Counted from the stretch's first letter, positions 1 through 9,929 are shown. The stretch: 64,000 bases of DNA from 66-474 sp035249175 (GCA_035249175.1 DATFGT010000051.1:1-64000); one strand, 5' to 3'. The notes: generated from the letters alone by a model not told the origin. A program made the numbers and translations.

Positions 1-1
1 C

Positions 2-862
2 GCGCTGCAGGCCGACCTGATTCCGGCCGATTTCCCGACCGCGCAATTGGTGATCCCGCAAGCGGTGACCTTCAAAGCCGCTGACGGTACGAAAATCCAG
101 GGTCAACTGTTTCGCAGCGCCAATGCGGACGCCAACCAACCCGGCATGATCTTCGTGCACGGCGGACCGCCGCGGCAGATGCTGCTGGGCTGGCACTACA
201 TGGATTACTACACCAACAGCTACGCGGTGAACCAGTATCTCGCCACGCACGGCTTCACGGTGCTGTCGGTGAACTACCGGCTCGGCATCGGTTACGGCCA
301 CGCGTTCCACAATCCGCCGCACGCGGGGCCGGCCGGTGCATCCGAATACCAGGATGTCGTCGCGGGCGCGAAATTCCTGCAGCACGTCAACGGTGTCGAT
401 CCCGCGCGCATCGGCATCTGGGGCGGCTCCTACGGCGGCTATCTCACCGCGCTCGCGCTGGCGCGCGATTCAGACATCTTCAAAGCCGGCGTGGACATGC
501 ATGGCCTGCACGATTGGTCGCGCGCTATCGGCTGGTGGTTCGCCCACAATCCGAACGGACGCTACGAACAGGGCGACTACAAGCAGGCGCTGAAGGTGGC
601 GTGGGAATCCTCGCCCGATGCCGACATTGCGAAATGGAAATCACCGGTGCTGCTGATCCAGGGCGACGACGACCACAACGTGCACTTCTTCCAGATGACC
701 GACGTGGTGCCGCGCCTGAAGAAACACGGCGTGCCGTTCGAGGAAGTGGTGATTCCCAACGAGATCCACGGCTTCCTTCGCCATGCCTCGTGGCTGAAAG
801 CCGACGCCGCGACCGTGGATTTCCTGGAACGCAAACTCGGAACGAACGGAGCGAATGGATGA
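2..862 (+). CDS. S9 family peptidase (prolyl oligopeptidase), 3' part only
   Basis: The C-terminal 286 residues of a serine peptidase of the prolyl-oligopeptidase/acylaminoacyl-peptidase family; the frame is open to the window edge, so the N-terminal propeller domain lies outside. The alpha/beta-hydrolase core is complete. The HGGPP oxyanion motif is followed by the nucleophile Ser in GGSYGG (Ser codon 428-430), an Asp in GDDDHN near 664 and a His in NEIHGF near 767, which together form the catalytic triad. Such enzymes cleave short peptides and are often periplasmic in this group, but the signal peptide cannot be seen. The TTG near 47 is not a convincing start because the homology begins before it. 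The substrate is unknown. Confidence 0.9.
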   Translation, partial: ALQADLIPADFPTAQLVIPQAVTFKAADGTKIQGQLFRSANADANQPGMIFVHGGPPRQMLLGWHYMDYYTNSYAVNQYLATHGFTVLSVNYRLGIGYGHAFHNPPHAGPAGASEYQDVVAGAKFLQHVNGVDPARIGIWGGSYGGYLTALALARDSDIFKAGVDMHGLHDWSRAIGWWFAHNPNGRYEQGDYKQALKVAWESSPDADIAKWKSPVLLIQGDDDHNVHFFQMTDVVPRLKKHGVPFEEVVIPNEIHGFLRHASWLKADAATVDFLERKLGTNGANG

Positions 863-913
863 ACCACTCTCCCCCCGGGAGAGTATGGCGCGAAGCGCCG
901 GGCGAGGGTCCGG
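861..913 (+). repeat. Short double-hairpin interspersed repeat (family 2), copy 1
   Basis: Two adjacent hairpins: CTCTCCC/GGGAGAG (867-883), then GGCGC-GAA-GCGCC (887-899), followed by GGGCGAGGGTCCGG. The same architecture is seen at 34466-34524, 34556-34601 and 62455-62507. It fills the whole gap between the peptidase stop and the N-acetyltransferase start. Confidence 0.7.
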
Positions 914-915
914 AA

Positions 916-1725
916 ATGATCGATCTGAACGCGTATTTGCAACGGATCGGCTTGCGCCAACCCGTGGCTCCCGACCCGCAAACCTTGCGCACCATCATCA
1001 CCGCGCATGTCGCCACGATTCCGTTCGAAAACCTCGACCCGTTCCTCGGTGTGTCGCCCGCACTGGGCATCGCATCCGTGCAACACAAGCTGGTGCGCGA
1101 CGGCCGCGGCGGTTACTGCTTCGAACAGAACCGCTTGCTGAGCGACGCCCTGCGCGCGATCGGCTTCAAAGTCACCGACCTCGCCGCGCGCGTGCTGTGG
1201 GGACAACCGGAAGATGCGATCACCGCGCGCACCCACATGCTGTTGCGCGTCGAAGCCGGCGGGGAATCATGGCTGGCCGACGCCGGCTTCGGCGGCAACA
1301 CACCTACCGGCCCGCTACAACTTGTTCCCGACATCGAACAGGCCACGCCACACGAACCCTTCCGCCTGATCCGCCGCGACGACAGCGACTGGCGATTGCA
1401 ACTTTTCGCTGCCGATGCGTGGCAGACGTTGTACCGCTTCGACCTGCAGCCGCAATTTCCGGCCGATTACCGCATCGGCAATTATTGGACATCCACCAAC
1501 CCGGATTCGCACTTCGTCACCGGCCTCACCGCCGCCCGCGCGCCGGCCGGCCGCAGGCTCACGCTGCGCAACCGTCAATTCGCCGAGCACACCACGGGAG
1601 GCGTTACCGCCAAGCGAACCCTCGCCACTGCCACTGAAATCCGCGCAGTGCTGCAAGATGAATTCCTGATCCGCTTGCCCGAGAACCGTAAGCTCGACGA
1701 AATGCTCGACCGGTTACCGCAATGA
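916..1725 (+). CDS. Arylamine N-acetyltransferase (NAT/NhoA family)
   Basis: 269 residues, the usual NAT length (about 270-280). It transfers acetyl from acetyl-CoA to arylamines, hydrazines or N-hydroxyarylamines in the cytoplasm. The Cys-His-Asp triad is visible: Cys in RGGYCFEQN, His in the segment THMLLRV, and Asp in WLADAGFGG. The N-terminal segment IPFENLDPF is also typical. I chose the ATG at 916 (MIDLNAYL). An in-frame ATG at 859 would only add residues encoded by the hairpin repeat lying between this gene and the peptidase. The physiological substrate is unknown. Confidence 0.9.
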   Translation: MIDLNAYLQRIGLRQPVAPDPQTLRTIITAHVATIPFENLDPFLGVSPALGIASVQHKLVRDGRGGYCFEQNRLLSDALRAIGFKVTDLAARVLWGQPEDAITARTHMLLRVEAGGESWLADAGFGGNTPTGPLQLVPDIEQATPHEPFRLIRRDDSDWRLQLFAADAWQTLYRFDLQPQFPADYRIGNYWTSTNPDSHFVTGLTAARAPAGRRLTLRNRQFAEHTTGGVTAKRTLATATEIRAVLQDEFLIRLPENRKLDEMLDRLPQ

Positions 1726-2102
1726 CAGTAGCTCGCCTCGACTCCCCTTCCCCTACGGCCGCAATCGACCGAAGGAGTCGGTCGCTGAACGCGAAGGCTG
1801 CCGTCCCTTCCTGCAAGAGCAGACATTTGCCCTAGGTGGGTTGCCGCGCCAATTGTCGCAATGGGAGTACCAGCGGCGAGCGCGACGCCAAGCCATCAGG
1901 ATCTCGATGCTCCTGCCAGGCGGCGCTGGCCATGAACGGGTGCACCGCGAACTACGCCAGCAGCGACACGCAAGGCTTTGAACGTAGCCGCCATCCATCT
2001 GCATTGCGTCAGAGCTCGCGATTGACTCCGTTCGTCCTGCCGGCGCGAACATGGCATAGTTGCCAGAGGAACGACTTTTGCAGCGCCCGGAAGCGCACGC
2101 CC
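1726..2102. other. Intergenic region without a recognised gene
   Basis: 377 bases between the N-acetyltransferase and the hybrid kinase. The kinase frame is open through part of it but encodes nothing recognisable, so the kinase start is placed at 2103. A second plus-strand frame stays open for about 60 codons around 1770-1980, with residues such as LPRQLSQWEYQRRARRQAI. It could be a gene remnant, but I do not recognise it. A promoter for the kinase is expected here but cannot be placed with confidence. Confidence 0.4.
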
Positions 2103-4973
2103 ATGGATACCTTTGCTGTCCCAGCCGATCTCTTGACGCAACCGTCATTGCTCGTTTCAACGAACGGGATGATTCAAGCATGCAATGTCGCGTTCGCGTC
2201 CAGCATCGGAGCGAATCCAGAAGCGCTGCGGGATGTGGACTTGGCTTCGATTGCGGAAACTGACGGCGACCTGCTCGAGTATTTGCGGGCTTGCGCACAT
2301 GGCCAAGCGTCGCCTGCGAGACTCACCTTCCGGTACAAAGGTGCGATAGCCGTTTACAGCGCCCGAGGCAGCGCGCACAACTTGTCGGGAGGCTCGGTTC
2401 CGCGCCTCGTTCTCCTCCTGCTGAGTCGGATGGCTTCGCGCACAACCGAGCCGATGCGGGTCGAGTCGAGCCCGAATATCGCGCAAATCAGTCGGGCCGA
2501 AGCTTCCTTGCAGGGACAAAGCAACGTCCTTGACGTTACCCTCGCGAGCATCGGAGACGGCGTCATCGTCACGGACGCCGCGGGTCACGTGACATTTCTG
2601 AACCCCACTGCCGAACAGCTCACAGGCTGGTCCTCGACCGAGGCGAGGAACGCGCCATTCGCCGAGGTTTTCCGTATCGTCAATGAATACTCCGGCGCCC
2701 CAGTCGATCATCCGGTGGCCAAGGTGATCAAGTCCGGTGGAATCGTTGGCCTGGCAAATCACACGGTGCTCATCAGCCGAGACGGCAGGCGGATTCCGAT
2801 CGACGACAGCGGAGCTCCCATTCGGCACGAGGGCGCGCTGGTCGGAATCGTCGTCGTCTTTCGCGATGTGACCGAGCGCAGGCGTGCCGAGCGTGAGCGA
2901 GCCAGGCTCGCGGCCATCGTGGAGGGATCCGATGATGCCATCGCGAGCAAGACGCTCGACGGCATTGTGACTTCCTGGAATCCTGCCGCGGCGCGCCTTT
3001 TCGGATACGAGCCTGAAGAGATCGTTGGCAAGTCCATCAGGCTCATCATTCCACCCGAACTGCAAGCCGAGGAGAACACCATCCTGGACCAGCTACGCCG
3101 CGGGGAACGCGTGGACCACTTCGAAACCGTGCGGCTCGCCAAGGATGGAACTCGCCTCGACGTTTCCCTGACCGTCTCTCCGATCCGGGATCCGAGTGGT
3201 GCAATTGTTGGAGCCTCGAAAATTTTGCGGGACATCACTGCCCGCAAACGTTCGGAGAGGCGCCTGCGGGAAGAAATCCAGGTGCGGGAACTCCTCGGGA
3301 ATGCCGCTCAGGCGGTGATCCGCGCCCAGCTGGACCTTGAGCGCGTGGTACAGGGCATCACTGACATCGCGAGAGAGATCACCGGCGCCGCGTTCGGTGC
3401 CTTCTTCTATAACGTTTTGGATGAACGCGGGGAATCGTACCGGCTGTACACGATCTCCGGAGCGCCGTTTGAGGCGTTCTCCCGCTTTCCACAGCCCCGC
3501 AACACGGCGGTGTTTGGGCCCGCGTTTCGCGGTGAGGCCTGCGTACGCAGTGCGGACATCACGGCCGATCCGCGCTACGGCCACAATCCGCCCTATCGCG
3601 GCATGCCCGAGGGACATTTGCCCGTTCGAAGCTATCTCGCCGTCCCCGTGAAGGCCGCTTCCGGGGAGGTCCTCGGGGCCCTTTTCTTTGGCCATCCGGA
3701 ACCGGGCGTGTTCACGGAGCGGACCGAGCAACTCGTGGCCGCGGTGGCCACTCAGGCGGCCGTCGCTGTCGAGAGCGCGCGCACGCATGAGGCTTTGAAA
3801 CGGGAGATCGATCAGCGCAAGCAGGCGGAGCAGGCGCTCAACCTGGCCAATCGGCAAAAGGATGAGTTTCTCGCGATGCTCGCGCACGAGCTCAGGAATC
3901 CGCTCGCTCCAATCCGAAATGCGACGGAGCTCCTGTCTCATATGCTTGCGAACGACACCGGTGCCCAAGCGGCCCTCGGCATGATCAAGCGCCAGGGTGT
4001 GCAGTTGTCGCGGCTCGTGGACGATCTGCTGGATGTTTCCCGCGTCACGACCGGCAGGATCCAGCTCGAATACAAGACCATCGATCTCGCCACCGTGATC
4101 GCCCAGGCGCTGGAAACCGTTGAGGCACAAATCCGCGAAAAGCGCCACAGGGTCTCCATTACGGCCTTCTATGAGCCGTTGTACGTGGAGGGTGACTTTG
4201 CGCGACTGGTCCAGTGCGCAAGCAACATCCTCGCGAACGCCACCAAGTACACGGAACCTGGTGGGGAGATCTGGATTCGTACCCGTGGGGACAGGGACAG
4301 CGCCTTCATCGAAATTTCCGACACGGGCGCCGGCATCCCGCCGGAGCTGCTTCCACAAGTCTTCGACCTGTTTGTGCAGAGCGATCGCACCCTCGATCGT
4401 GCCCAGGGCGGCTTGGGCGTCGGACTGGCAGTGGTCAAACGTCTGATCGAAATGCACAAAGGTGAGGTCGCCGCGCGCAGCGATGGGCTCGGGCGAGGAT
4501 CGACATTCGAGATGCGACTGCCTCGGGTCGCACGCCCGGCTCCCACGCCCGCTGTCGGGGAGCAATTCAAATCGAAGCCACGGCGCGTGTTGATCGTCGA
4601 TGACAATACGGATGCAGCAGACTCGCTCGGACTACTCCTGAAGTTCGAAGGGCATGAGACACACGTGGTGTACAGCGCGAAGGAGGCACTCGCGAGCATG
4701 GAGGCATTCAATCCAGAGGTGGCGTTGCTTGACATCGGGCTGCCCGACATCAATGGATACGACTTGGCTCGTCAGATACGCAAGATGCCGCAATTCAAGG
4801 CTCTGCGGCTGATTGCACTCACCGGCTATGGGCAGAATGAAGATCAGCAGCGGGCTCGAGCGGCTGGCTTTGACGATCACCTCGTCAAACCTGTGGCCCT
4901 TTCGGCGGTGGTACATGCGATCGCCGGAGGATCCCAGGGTGGCCCGGGAAGCCGCGGGAATGATCGCACCTGA
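2103..4973 (+). CDS. Hybrid sensor histidine kinase (PAS-PAS-PAS-GAF-HisKA-HATPase-REC)
   Basis: 956 residues, with no clear transmembrane segment, so probably a cytoplasmic sensor. Domains in order: a weak N-terminal PAS (about 5-120), PAS 2 (about 140-260, TLASIGDGVIVTDAAG), PAS 3 with PAC (about 268-390), GAF (about 412-560), HisKA with the phospho-acceptor His near residue 592 in LAHELRNPLAPI, a HATPase_c domain (the N box includes NILANATKY, then DTGAGI and GLGVGL), and a C-terminal receiver with the phospho-acceptor Asp near 876 in LLDIGLPDI. The layout matches soluble hybrid kinases that signal by intramolecular phosphorelay. The input is unknown. It lies next to a decayed kinase gene and a cyclic-di-GMP enzyme. 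Start: ATG at 2103 (MDTFAVPADLL); the longer open frame upstream has no homology. Confidence 0.9.
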   Translation: MDTFAVPADLLTQPSLLVSTNGMIQACNVAFASSIGANPEALRDVDLASIAETDGDLLEYLRACAHGQASPARLTFRYKGAIAVYSARGSAHNLSGGSVPRLVLLLLSRMASRTTEPMRVESSPNIAQISRAEASLQGQSNVLDVTLASIGDGVIVTDAAGHVTFLNPTAEQLTGWSSTEARNAPFAEVFRIVNEYSGAPVDHPVAKVIKSGGIVGLANHTVLISRDGRRIPIDDSGAPIRHEGALVGIVVVFRDVTERRRAERERARLAAIVEGSDDAIASKTLDGIVTSWNPAAARLFGYEPEEIVGKSIRLIIPPELQAEENTILDQLRRGERVDHFETVRLAKDGTRLDVSLTVSPIRDPSGAIVGASKILRDITARKRSERRLREEIQVRELLGNAAQAVIRAQLDLERVVQGITDIAREITGAAFGAFFYNVLDERGESYRLYTISGAPFEAFSRFPQPRNTAVFGPAFRGEACVRSADITADPRYGHNPPYRGMPEGHLPVRSYLAVPVKAASGEVLGALFFGHPEPGVFTERTEQLVAAVATQAAVAVESARTHEALKREIDQRKQAEQALNLANRQKDEFLAMLAHELRNPLAPIRNATELLSHMLANDTGAQAALGMIKRQGVQLSRLVDDLLDVSRVTTGRIQLEYKTIDLATVIAQALETVEAQIREKRHRVSITAFYEPLYVEGDFARLVQCASNILANATKYTEPGGEIWIRTRGDRDSAFIEISDTGAGIPPELLPQVFDLFVQSDRTLDRAQGGLGVGLAVVKRLIEMHKGEVAARSDGLGRGSTFEMRLPRVARPAPTPAVGEQFKSKPRRVLIVDDNTDAADSLGLLLKFEGHETHVVYSAKEALASMEAFNPEVALLDIGLPDINGYDLARQIRKMPQFKALRLIALTGYGQNEDQQRARAAGFDDHLVKPVALSAVVHAIAGGSQGGPGSRGNDRT

Positions 4974-5357
4974 AAGGCTGCCATCAAGGGGATACTCGCA
5001 GACGCTTCTCGAATGCGACGCGATGCCATCGGGTCCACGCCGCTTCCACGGACACTTCACAGCAAGGTCATCTTGAGTCGCGAGGAGTGTCTTGGCACGA
5101 CCACAAGGTTCAGTGCGGAGTTCGAGAGCGCCGGTCGTCGAAGTGACGCCCAAGATCACACACAGTCACGAGGCGACGCGGGACGGTATCCGTGCAACTT
5201 CCACCTCCAGGACTTGCTGTTCCCGATCTGGAATCCTTGCTTTCGAGCGCGCAAGGCGCGTCGCATCTCGGCCGAAGCGAGCGATGACATGCAGAGATAC
5301 CGATGGGTGGCCTGGCCCGTGTTTTGGCGCAGCTTTATGCCCTCTGCATGAAGTCGC
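4974..5357. other. Intergenic region without a recognised gene
   Basis: About 380 bases between the hybrid kinase stop and the end of the decayed kinase on the other strand. No complete gene, RNA or clear terminator was found. Composition is mixed and may include further eroded sequence. Confidence 0.35.
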
Positions 5358-6010
5358 TCATTGGGAGCGCTGGGAGACCAGACGGGTGATCTCGGCTGAC
5401 AATTGCTGCTGGGTATAAGGTTGGCAATGCGGGAAAGCTCGACGGCCTGGGCGCCCTGGAGCTCCGCGTAACCGATCGCCAGCAGGATCGGCAGCTTCGG
5501 ATGCCGCTTGCGAAGGGCGACAGCAAGATCCATGCCTGTCATTCCCGGCATCGCGTAGTCGGTCACCACGATGTCAGGAGCAAGGCCATCCTGCATCAGG
5601 ACGAGCGCTTCCTCGCCCGAGTGCGCCTCGGCGACGCGGTGACCCAGGTCTTCCAACAGGGCAGCCGTGCTGTTGGCAATCAACGCGTCGTCGTCCACCA
5701 GCAGTACCGTGGCGGATGCTGCTTCGATTTCGGTTGGTGCGGCTAGCGCCAAGGGCGCCGGGGCGCTTCCACCCGCCGGCAACCACAGGTCCGAGCAGGT
5801 GCCCTTGCCCGGGCTGCTGTGCAGGCGGAACGCGCCACCGGATTGCTCGGCGAGCCCATGTACCATCGAAAGGCCCAATCCCGTGCCCTTGCCGGCGCCC
5901 TTGGTGGAGAAGAACGGCTCAACCGACCGACCGCTTTCGAGGATCTTGCGAGTTCGATCGGATGGCTGCTCTTGGCCCGAACTGCGCCCGTAGTTCCGCG
6001 TGACGGCGGC
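5358..6010 (-). pseudogene. Remnant of a hybrid histidine kinase (HATPase C-terminus plus receiver)
   Basis: Read on the minus strand, the frame carries the end of a HATPase domain (EPFFSTKGAGKGTGLGLSMV) followed by a receiver domain (VLLVDDDALI, phospho-acceptor Asp in IVVTDYAMPGMTG). Upstream of EPFF the N and G1 boxes are missing and the residues become unrelated. Near 5430 the frame breaks. In a different frame the expected receiver ending continues (PYTQQQLSAEITRLV) to a TGA at 5358-5360. I therefore read this as a truncated and frameshifted copy of a PAS/HK/REC gene with no HisKA domain, not a functional protein. The 5' boundary is approximate. Confidence 0.75.
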
Positions 6011-6229
6011 AGCGAACTCAAACGGTCTCTGTACGGCCCCAAGCTGACTGTCGTGACGGCCCGCTGTCGAGCGGCCTGATTTGTACGTCAGCGCACATCC
6101 ACCGTACCACTTGTGGGCCAGCGAGCACAATTTGCTCCTGAGTTTCTCGCCGGGGAAATCCATTGTGGCTCCTGTCGGCTCCGGACGAATGACGCCCGAG
6201 GCCCGACCGCCGTGCGCAACTGCCCGAGC

Positions 6230-6245
6230 TGGCACACAAAATGCT
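6230..6245 (+). promoter_or_regulatory. Candidate sigma-54 promoter (-24/-12)
   Basis: TGGCAC-N5-ATGCT; the GG and GC dinucleotides are exactly 12 bases apart and one base differs from the TGGCAC-N5-TTGCW consensus. A start near 6256 would give a leader of about 30 nt before the GTG at 6286. No enhancer-binding protein gene is nearby in the window. Confidence 0.35.
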
Positions 6246-6285
6246 TGGCGATAATGCGATTCTTTACGAGATGTAACCCCAGCCC

Positions 6286-9039
6286 GTGCACGGGAACTTG
6301 CCTCTGCTCCGACCGAACTCCAAGTTCAAGCGGCTGTTGCCGCTTGGGTACGCGCTTGCCGCCATCGTGGCGGTCATACTGTTTTTCATGTGGGCTGCCC
6401 TGCAGGGGCAGACCGCGCTCGCCGGGGTACTCAATGGCGAGAGCATGTGGTCGAAGGCCCAGAATCGGGCGACTTTCGATCTGCTGGCCTATGCCGGCAG
6501 CGGCAACGAGGCCGACTATGCCGATTTCCAGCGCAACTTCGCCGTGGTGACGGCCTACAACTCGGCGCGCGACCAGGTTCTGTCCGGGCACTTCAATTAC
6601 AAACATGTTGTCGCCACGTTGCACCGCGCATACATGCTGCCCGTGTCGATCCCCAACATCATTTTCGTCTTCCATCACTTTTCAAACGCACCGTACATGG
6701 CGACCGCGCTGGGGCAGTGGCATGCGAGCGACATGTACGTGACCGAACTGGGCGAGATCGCCGCCAGCATGCATCGCCAATATTCAACGCACCACGTGGA
6801 CCATTCGAAAGTCGCCGGTCAGCTCCGCCGCATCAGCGAGATCAACAAATCCGTACAGCAGACGACCAACGAGTTTTCCATGACCCTTGCCACCGCTTCG
6901 GTGGTATTCGCGAGGGTGGTATCCGCGGGCGTCGCGTTTTTCGTATTTGCTGCGTTGTTGGTGTGGGGGTGGATCGCACGCCGGGTACTCACTGCCATCC
7001 GCGGCGACCAGGAGCGCTACCGCCGACTGTTCGATGACACGGCGGATGCGATCGTCATGGTGGACGAAGCGAGTGGTCGCATCATCGACGCCAACCCCGC
7101 GGCTGGGGCATGGACTGGGCTCGACCCGCAGGAGCTGCGCGGCGGTCAATATGCAAGCTTGTTTGCGCGTGAAGCTCCTCGGGGGGGACTCTGGGGTGAC
7201 AACGAGTTGTGCGATTGCGATGGAAGCACCCGGCCAGTCGAGATCCAGAGCCACGTCATCGCGCTCGACGGGCGGATGATCCGGCAAGCCATCATCCATG
7301 ACATGTCGGCACGCGCGGAACACGAGCGCGAGATACGCACGGCTGCCGAGGCGCTGGCCAGCATCGCGGAGGGTGTGATCATTACCGACACGCATTGGCG
7401 CGTGGTGTCGGCCAATCCGGCGGCGACGCGGTTGACCGGGCTTGCCCAGGAAAGACTGGTGGGCATGTACCTGGGCGAAACGCGCCATGGCCCCGATGGG
7501 GCGCCGCTACCTGCCACGATGTGGAGGGGGATCGAGAAATCGGGGCACTGGTCGGGCGATGTACAAAATCAGCGTGCCGACGGAAGCCTGTATTCCGAAA
7601 GACTCAGCATCACGGCCGTCCGCGACGTCAATCAGCGCGTGCGATATTTCGTTGCGGTGTTTAGCGACACCTCGGTCGCCGAAGCCAGCCGCCGCAGGCT
7701 TGAGCACGTCGCCACCCACGACGCCCTGACGGGCCTGGTCAACCGGGTTGAATTTGAGCGCCTGTGCCAGGCGGCCATTGAACAGACCAGGATCGACGGA
7801 ACTGCCGTGGCGGTGCTGTTCATCGATCTCGACAGTTTCAAGGTCGTCAACGACAGCTACGGCCATGCCATGGGCGATCGCCTGCTGGTACCCGTGGGCG
7901 AGCGAATTCTGTGCCAATTGCGTGAAGGCGATGTTGCCAGTCGCATCGGCGGGGACGAGTTCACCGTGCTGATGCCGCGGTTGCTGCATCGTGAGGAAGC
8001 GGCTTCGTTGGCCCGCCGGTTGTGCTCCGCACTGGCGGAACCTTTCGAGATCGATAGCTATGAGATGGCCGTGACCGCGAGTATCGGTATCGCGGTGTCT
8101 CCGCCCGGTGCGGGCGACGCCACCACCCTGGTTGCCGATGCAGACGCCGCGATGTACGTGGCGAAGACCGAGGAGCGGAACACCTGGCGCTTCTATACCC
8201 CCGCGGTGCACGCTGATGCCAGCCGACGAAGAATGCTGGCCACGGAGTTGCGCGGGGCACTGGCATGCGGAGAGTTTCGAATGCTGTATCAGCCGGTCAT
8301 CGAGATCGAAACTGGACGCATCACCGGAGTCGAAGCGCTTTTGCGATGGCAGCACCCGACGCGCGGCATCGTGATGCCGGGCGATTTCATTCCCGTGGCC
8401 GAAAGGATGGGCTTGATCCGGCACATCGACGAATGGGTGATGCGCGTGGTATGTGCGCAGATCCAGAGTTGGGACCGATTGGGCCTGCCGCCCATCCGGG
8501 TGGCGTTGAATGTGTCGGCCCACTGGTTTGGCCATAACGGCTTCGTGGAAGCGGTGCAAGCTGCGTTGCAGGAAAGTGCCGTCGCACCGACACGCCTTGT
8601 CCTGGAGATTACCGAAGGCGCGATACTGCGGATGGGCAAGGATACCGATCGGACGCTGCGCGCGCTCGACGCACTGGGTATCGGGATCGCAGTCGACGAT
8701 TTCGGCACCGGTTATGCGTCGATGGCATACCTGAAGCTGCCCGCAGTGGCCTATCTGAAGATCGACCGATCCTTCATCACGGGGCTGCCTGCGGATACCA
8801 ACAACGCCGTGATTGCGCGTGCAATCGTGGCGATGGCAACAAACCTTGGCTTGGTCACCATCGCGGAGGGGGTCGAAACGGAAGCCGAGCGCAAATTCCT
8901 GCTGCAGGTGGGGTGTGCCGAAGGGCAAGGCTACCTGTATTCGCACCCGTTGCCGCCTGGTGAGATCGTGCACGTGTTGCGGTCCCGGCAACAGCGTGCG
9001 GAGCCGCGACTCGAACTGATTGCATCGCCACTACGATGA
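6286..9039 (+). CDS. Membrane GGDEF-EAL protein with PAS domains (cyclic-di-GMP turnover)
   Basis: 917 residues. A transmembrane helix (about 18-40), a periplasmic sensor region (about 40-205), a second helix (about 208-230), then two PAS domains (about 240-340 and 350-460), GGDEF and EAL. The diguanylate cyclase motif is an intact GGDEF near residue 554 after FIDLDSFKVVNDSYGH. The phosphodiesterase domain keeps EALLRW near 681, DDFGTGY and KIDRSF. Both halves could therefore be active, and which dominates cannot be told. No known periplasmic sensor domain was recognised. The start is GTG at 6286; no better ATG lies nearby. A sigma-54-like promoter lies about 40 bases upstream. Confidence 0.93.
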   Translation: MHGNLPLLRPNSKFKRLLPLGYALAAIVAVILFFMWAALQGQTALAGVLNGESMWSKAQNRATFDLLAYAGSGNEADYADFQRNFAVVTAYNSARDQVLSGHFNYKHVVATLHRAYMLPVSIPNIIFVFHHFSNAPYMATALGQWHASDMYVTELGEIAASMHRQYSTHHVDHSKVAGQLRRISEINKSVQQTTNEFSMTLATASVVFARVVSAGVAFFVFAALLVWGWIARRVLTAIRGDQERYRRLFDDTADAIVMVDEASGRIIDANPAAGAWTGLDPQELRGGQYASLFAREAPRGGLWGDNELCDCDGSTRPVEIQSHVIALDGRMIRQAIIHDMSARAEHEREIRTAAEALASIAEGVIITDTHWRVVSANPAATRLTGLAQERLVGMYLGETRHGPDGAPLPATMWRGIEKSGHWSGDVQNQRADGSLYSERLSITAVRDVNQRVRYFVAVFSDTSVAEASRRRLEHVATHDALTGLVNRVEFERLCQAAIEQTRIDGTAVAVLFIDLDSFKVVNDSYGHAMGDRLLVPVGERILCQLREGDVASRIGGDEFTVLMPRLLHREEAASLARRLCSALAEPFEIDSYEMAVTASIGIAVSPPGAGDATTLVADADAAMYVAKTEERNTWRFYTPAVHADASRRRMLATELRGALACGEFRMLYQPVIEIETGRITGVEALLRWQHPTRGIVMPGDFIPVAERMGLIRHIDEWVMRVVCAQIQSWDRLGLPPIRVALNVSAHWFGHNGFVEAVQAALQESAVAPTRLVLEITEGAILRMGKDTDRTLRALDALGIGIAVDDFGTGYASMAYLKLPAVAYLKIDRSFITGLPADTNNAVIARAIVAMATNLGLVTIAEGVETEAERKFLLQVGCAEGQGYLYSHPLPPGEIVHVLRSRQQRAEPRLELIASPLR

Positions 9040-9109
9040 TGACTTGCGCTGCCCCCGAGCTCCACGATCTGCGGCGGCACTCTTGTTGTACCTGCACCAA
9101 GGGCGAAAG

Positions 9110-9673
9110 ATGCGGCTAAAACCACCCACCATTGCGCCCCAACTGGCGTTCACGGACATCTACGGGAAGACCACCATGATCGGCGGTGCCACAGGCCGCC
9201 GTACCTTGCTGTGCTTCTTTCGTGATGCCAGTTGCCCGTTCTGCAATTTCCGGATCTATGAGCTGACCAACCGCCATGAACGGCTCGCCAGACGCGGTCT
9301 GGAGATCATTGCGGTGTTTGCCGCCACACCTGAACGCGTCAAGCGCTTCGCTGCGCGCAAGCCGCGTCCGTTCACAGTGGTCGCCGACCCCACTGCCTCC
9401 TCACATGATGCTTACGGCATCCAGCGCTCGTTCTGGCGAAAGCTCAAGGCCATCGCTACCCGTATCCCGACGTTGTTCAGGGGTCTGCGTATCGTCGGAT
9501 TGGCTGGGTTGAATACCAACAATCTCCTGCCGGCTGATTTTCTGATCGATGAGGAAGGGCGCATCGTCGATTGCTGGTACGGGCGCGACGCCGGTGATCG
9601 CATTCCGTTCGAGCGGGTCGAATCATTTGCAGCGGAGCACGAGCAGAACCCCCTGCCGATTCGCTCCAGTTAG
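9110..9673 (+). CDS. Peroxiredoxin-like (AhpC/TSA, thioredoxin-fold) protein
   Basis: 187 residues from the ATG at 9110 (MRLKPPTIAPQLAF). The fold is indicated by FTDIYG, then FFRDASCPFCNFRIYEL, a Cys-Pro-Phe-Cys pair where a peroxidatic or redox-active Cys is expected, then the conserved VVADPT and FLIDEEGRIVDCWYG strands. It is probably a thiol peroxidase or disulfide reductase in the cytoplasm, since no signal peptide was seen. It lies 70 bases after the GGDEF-EAL gene and could be co-transcribed. An upstream in-frame ATG at 9020 would add residues unlike the family. The exact activity is not assigned. Confidence 0.75.
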   Translation: MRLKPPTIAPQLAFTDIYGKTTMIGGATGRRTLLCFFRDASCPFCNFRIYELTNRHERLARRGLEIIAVFAATPERVKRFAARKPRPFTVVADPTASSHDAYGIQRSFWRKLKAIATRIPTLFRGLRIVGLAGLNTNNLLPADFLIDEEGRIVDCWYGRDAGDRIPFERVESFAAEHEQNPLPIRSS

Positions 9674-9929
9674 GCGTATTCCGTCAGCAGATCGACGAGT
9701 GCAGGGACTGCAGAGGCGGAACCGGCATCGTCGCCGTTCTTGCTCTTGCGCCGCCCTGGTCGAACAGGATCGTTCGAGTTCCTCTGCAACGAACCAGAAA
9801 ACGAAGGCTACCACCCTTGGGTTTTGCTCAGCCAACGGCCGCCTGCGGGCAACTCGCCAGCACGCGTGAAGTCCCGCTGTTGGCCGTCAGCGGCCGAATG
9901 CGTTGAAGCAACCCCGAACACCCCAGCCC

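Noticed and set aside
577..1236. Minus-strand open frames overlapping the peptidase and N-acetyltransferase
   Set aside because: Shadow frames opposite two well-identified genes; no family motif.
1836..2102. Longer N-terminus for the hybrid kinase starting at 1836
   Set aside because: The added residues resemble no domain and the ATG at 2103 starts the recognisable protein.
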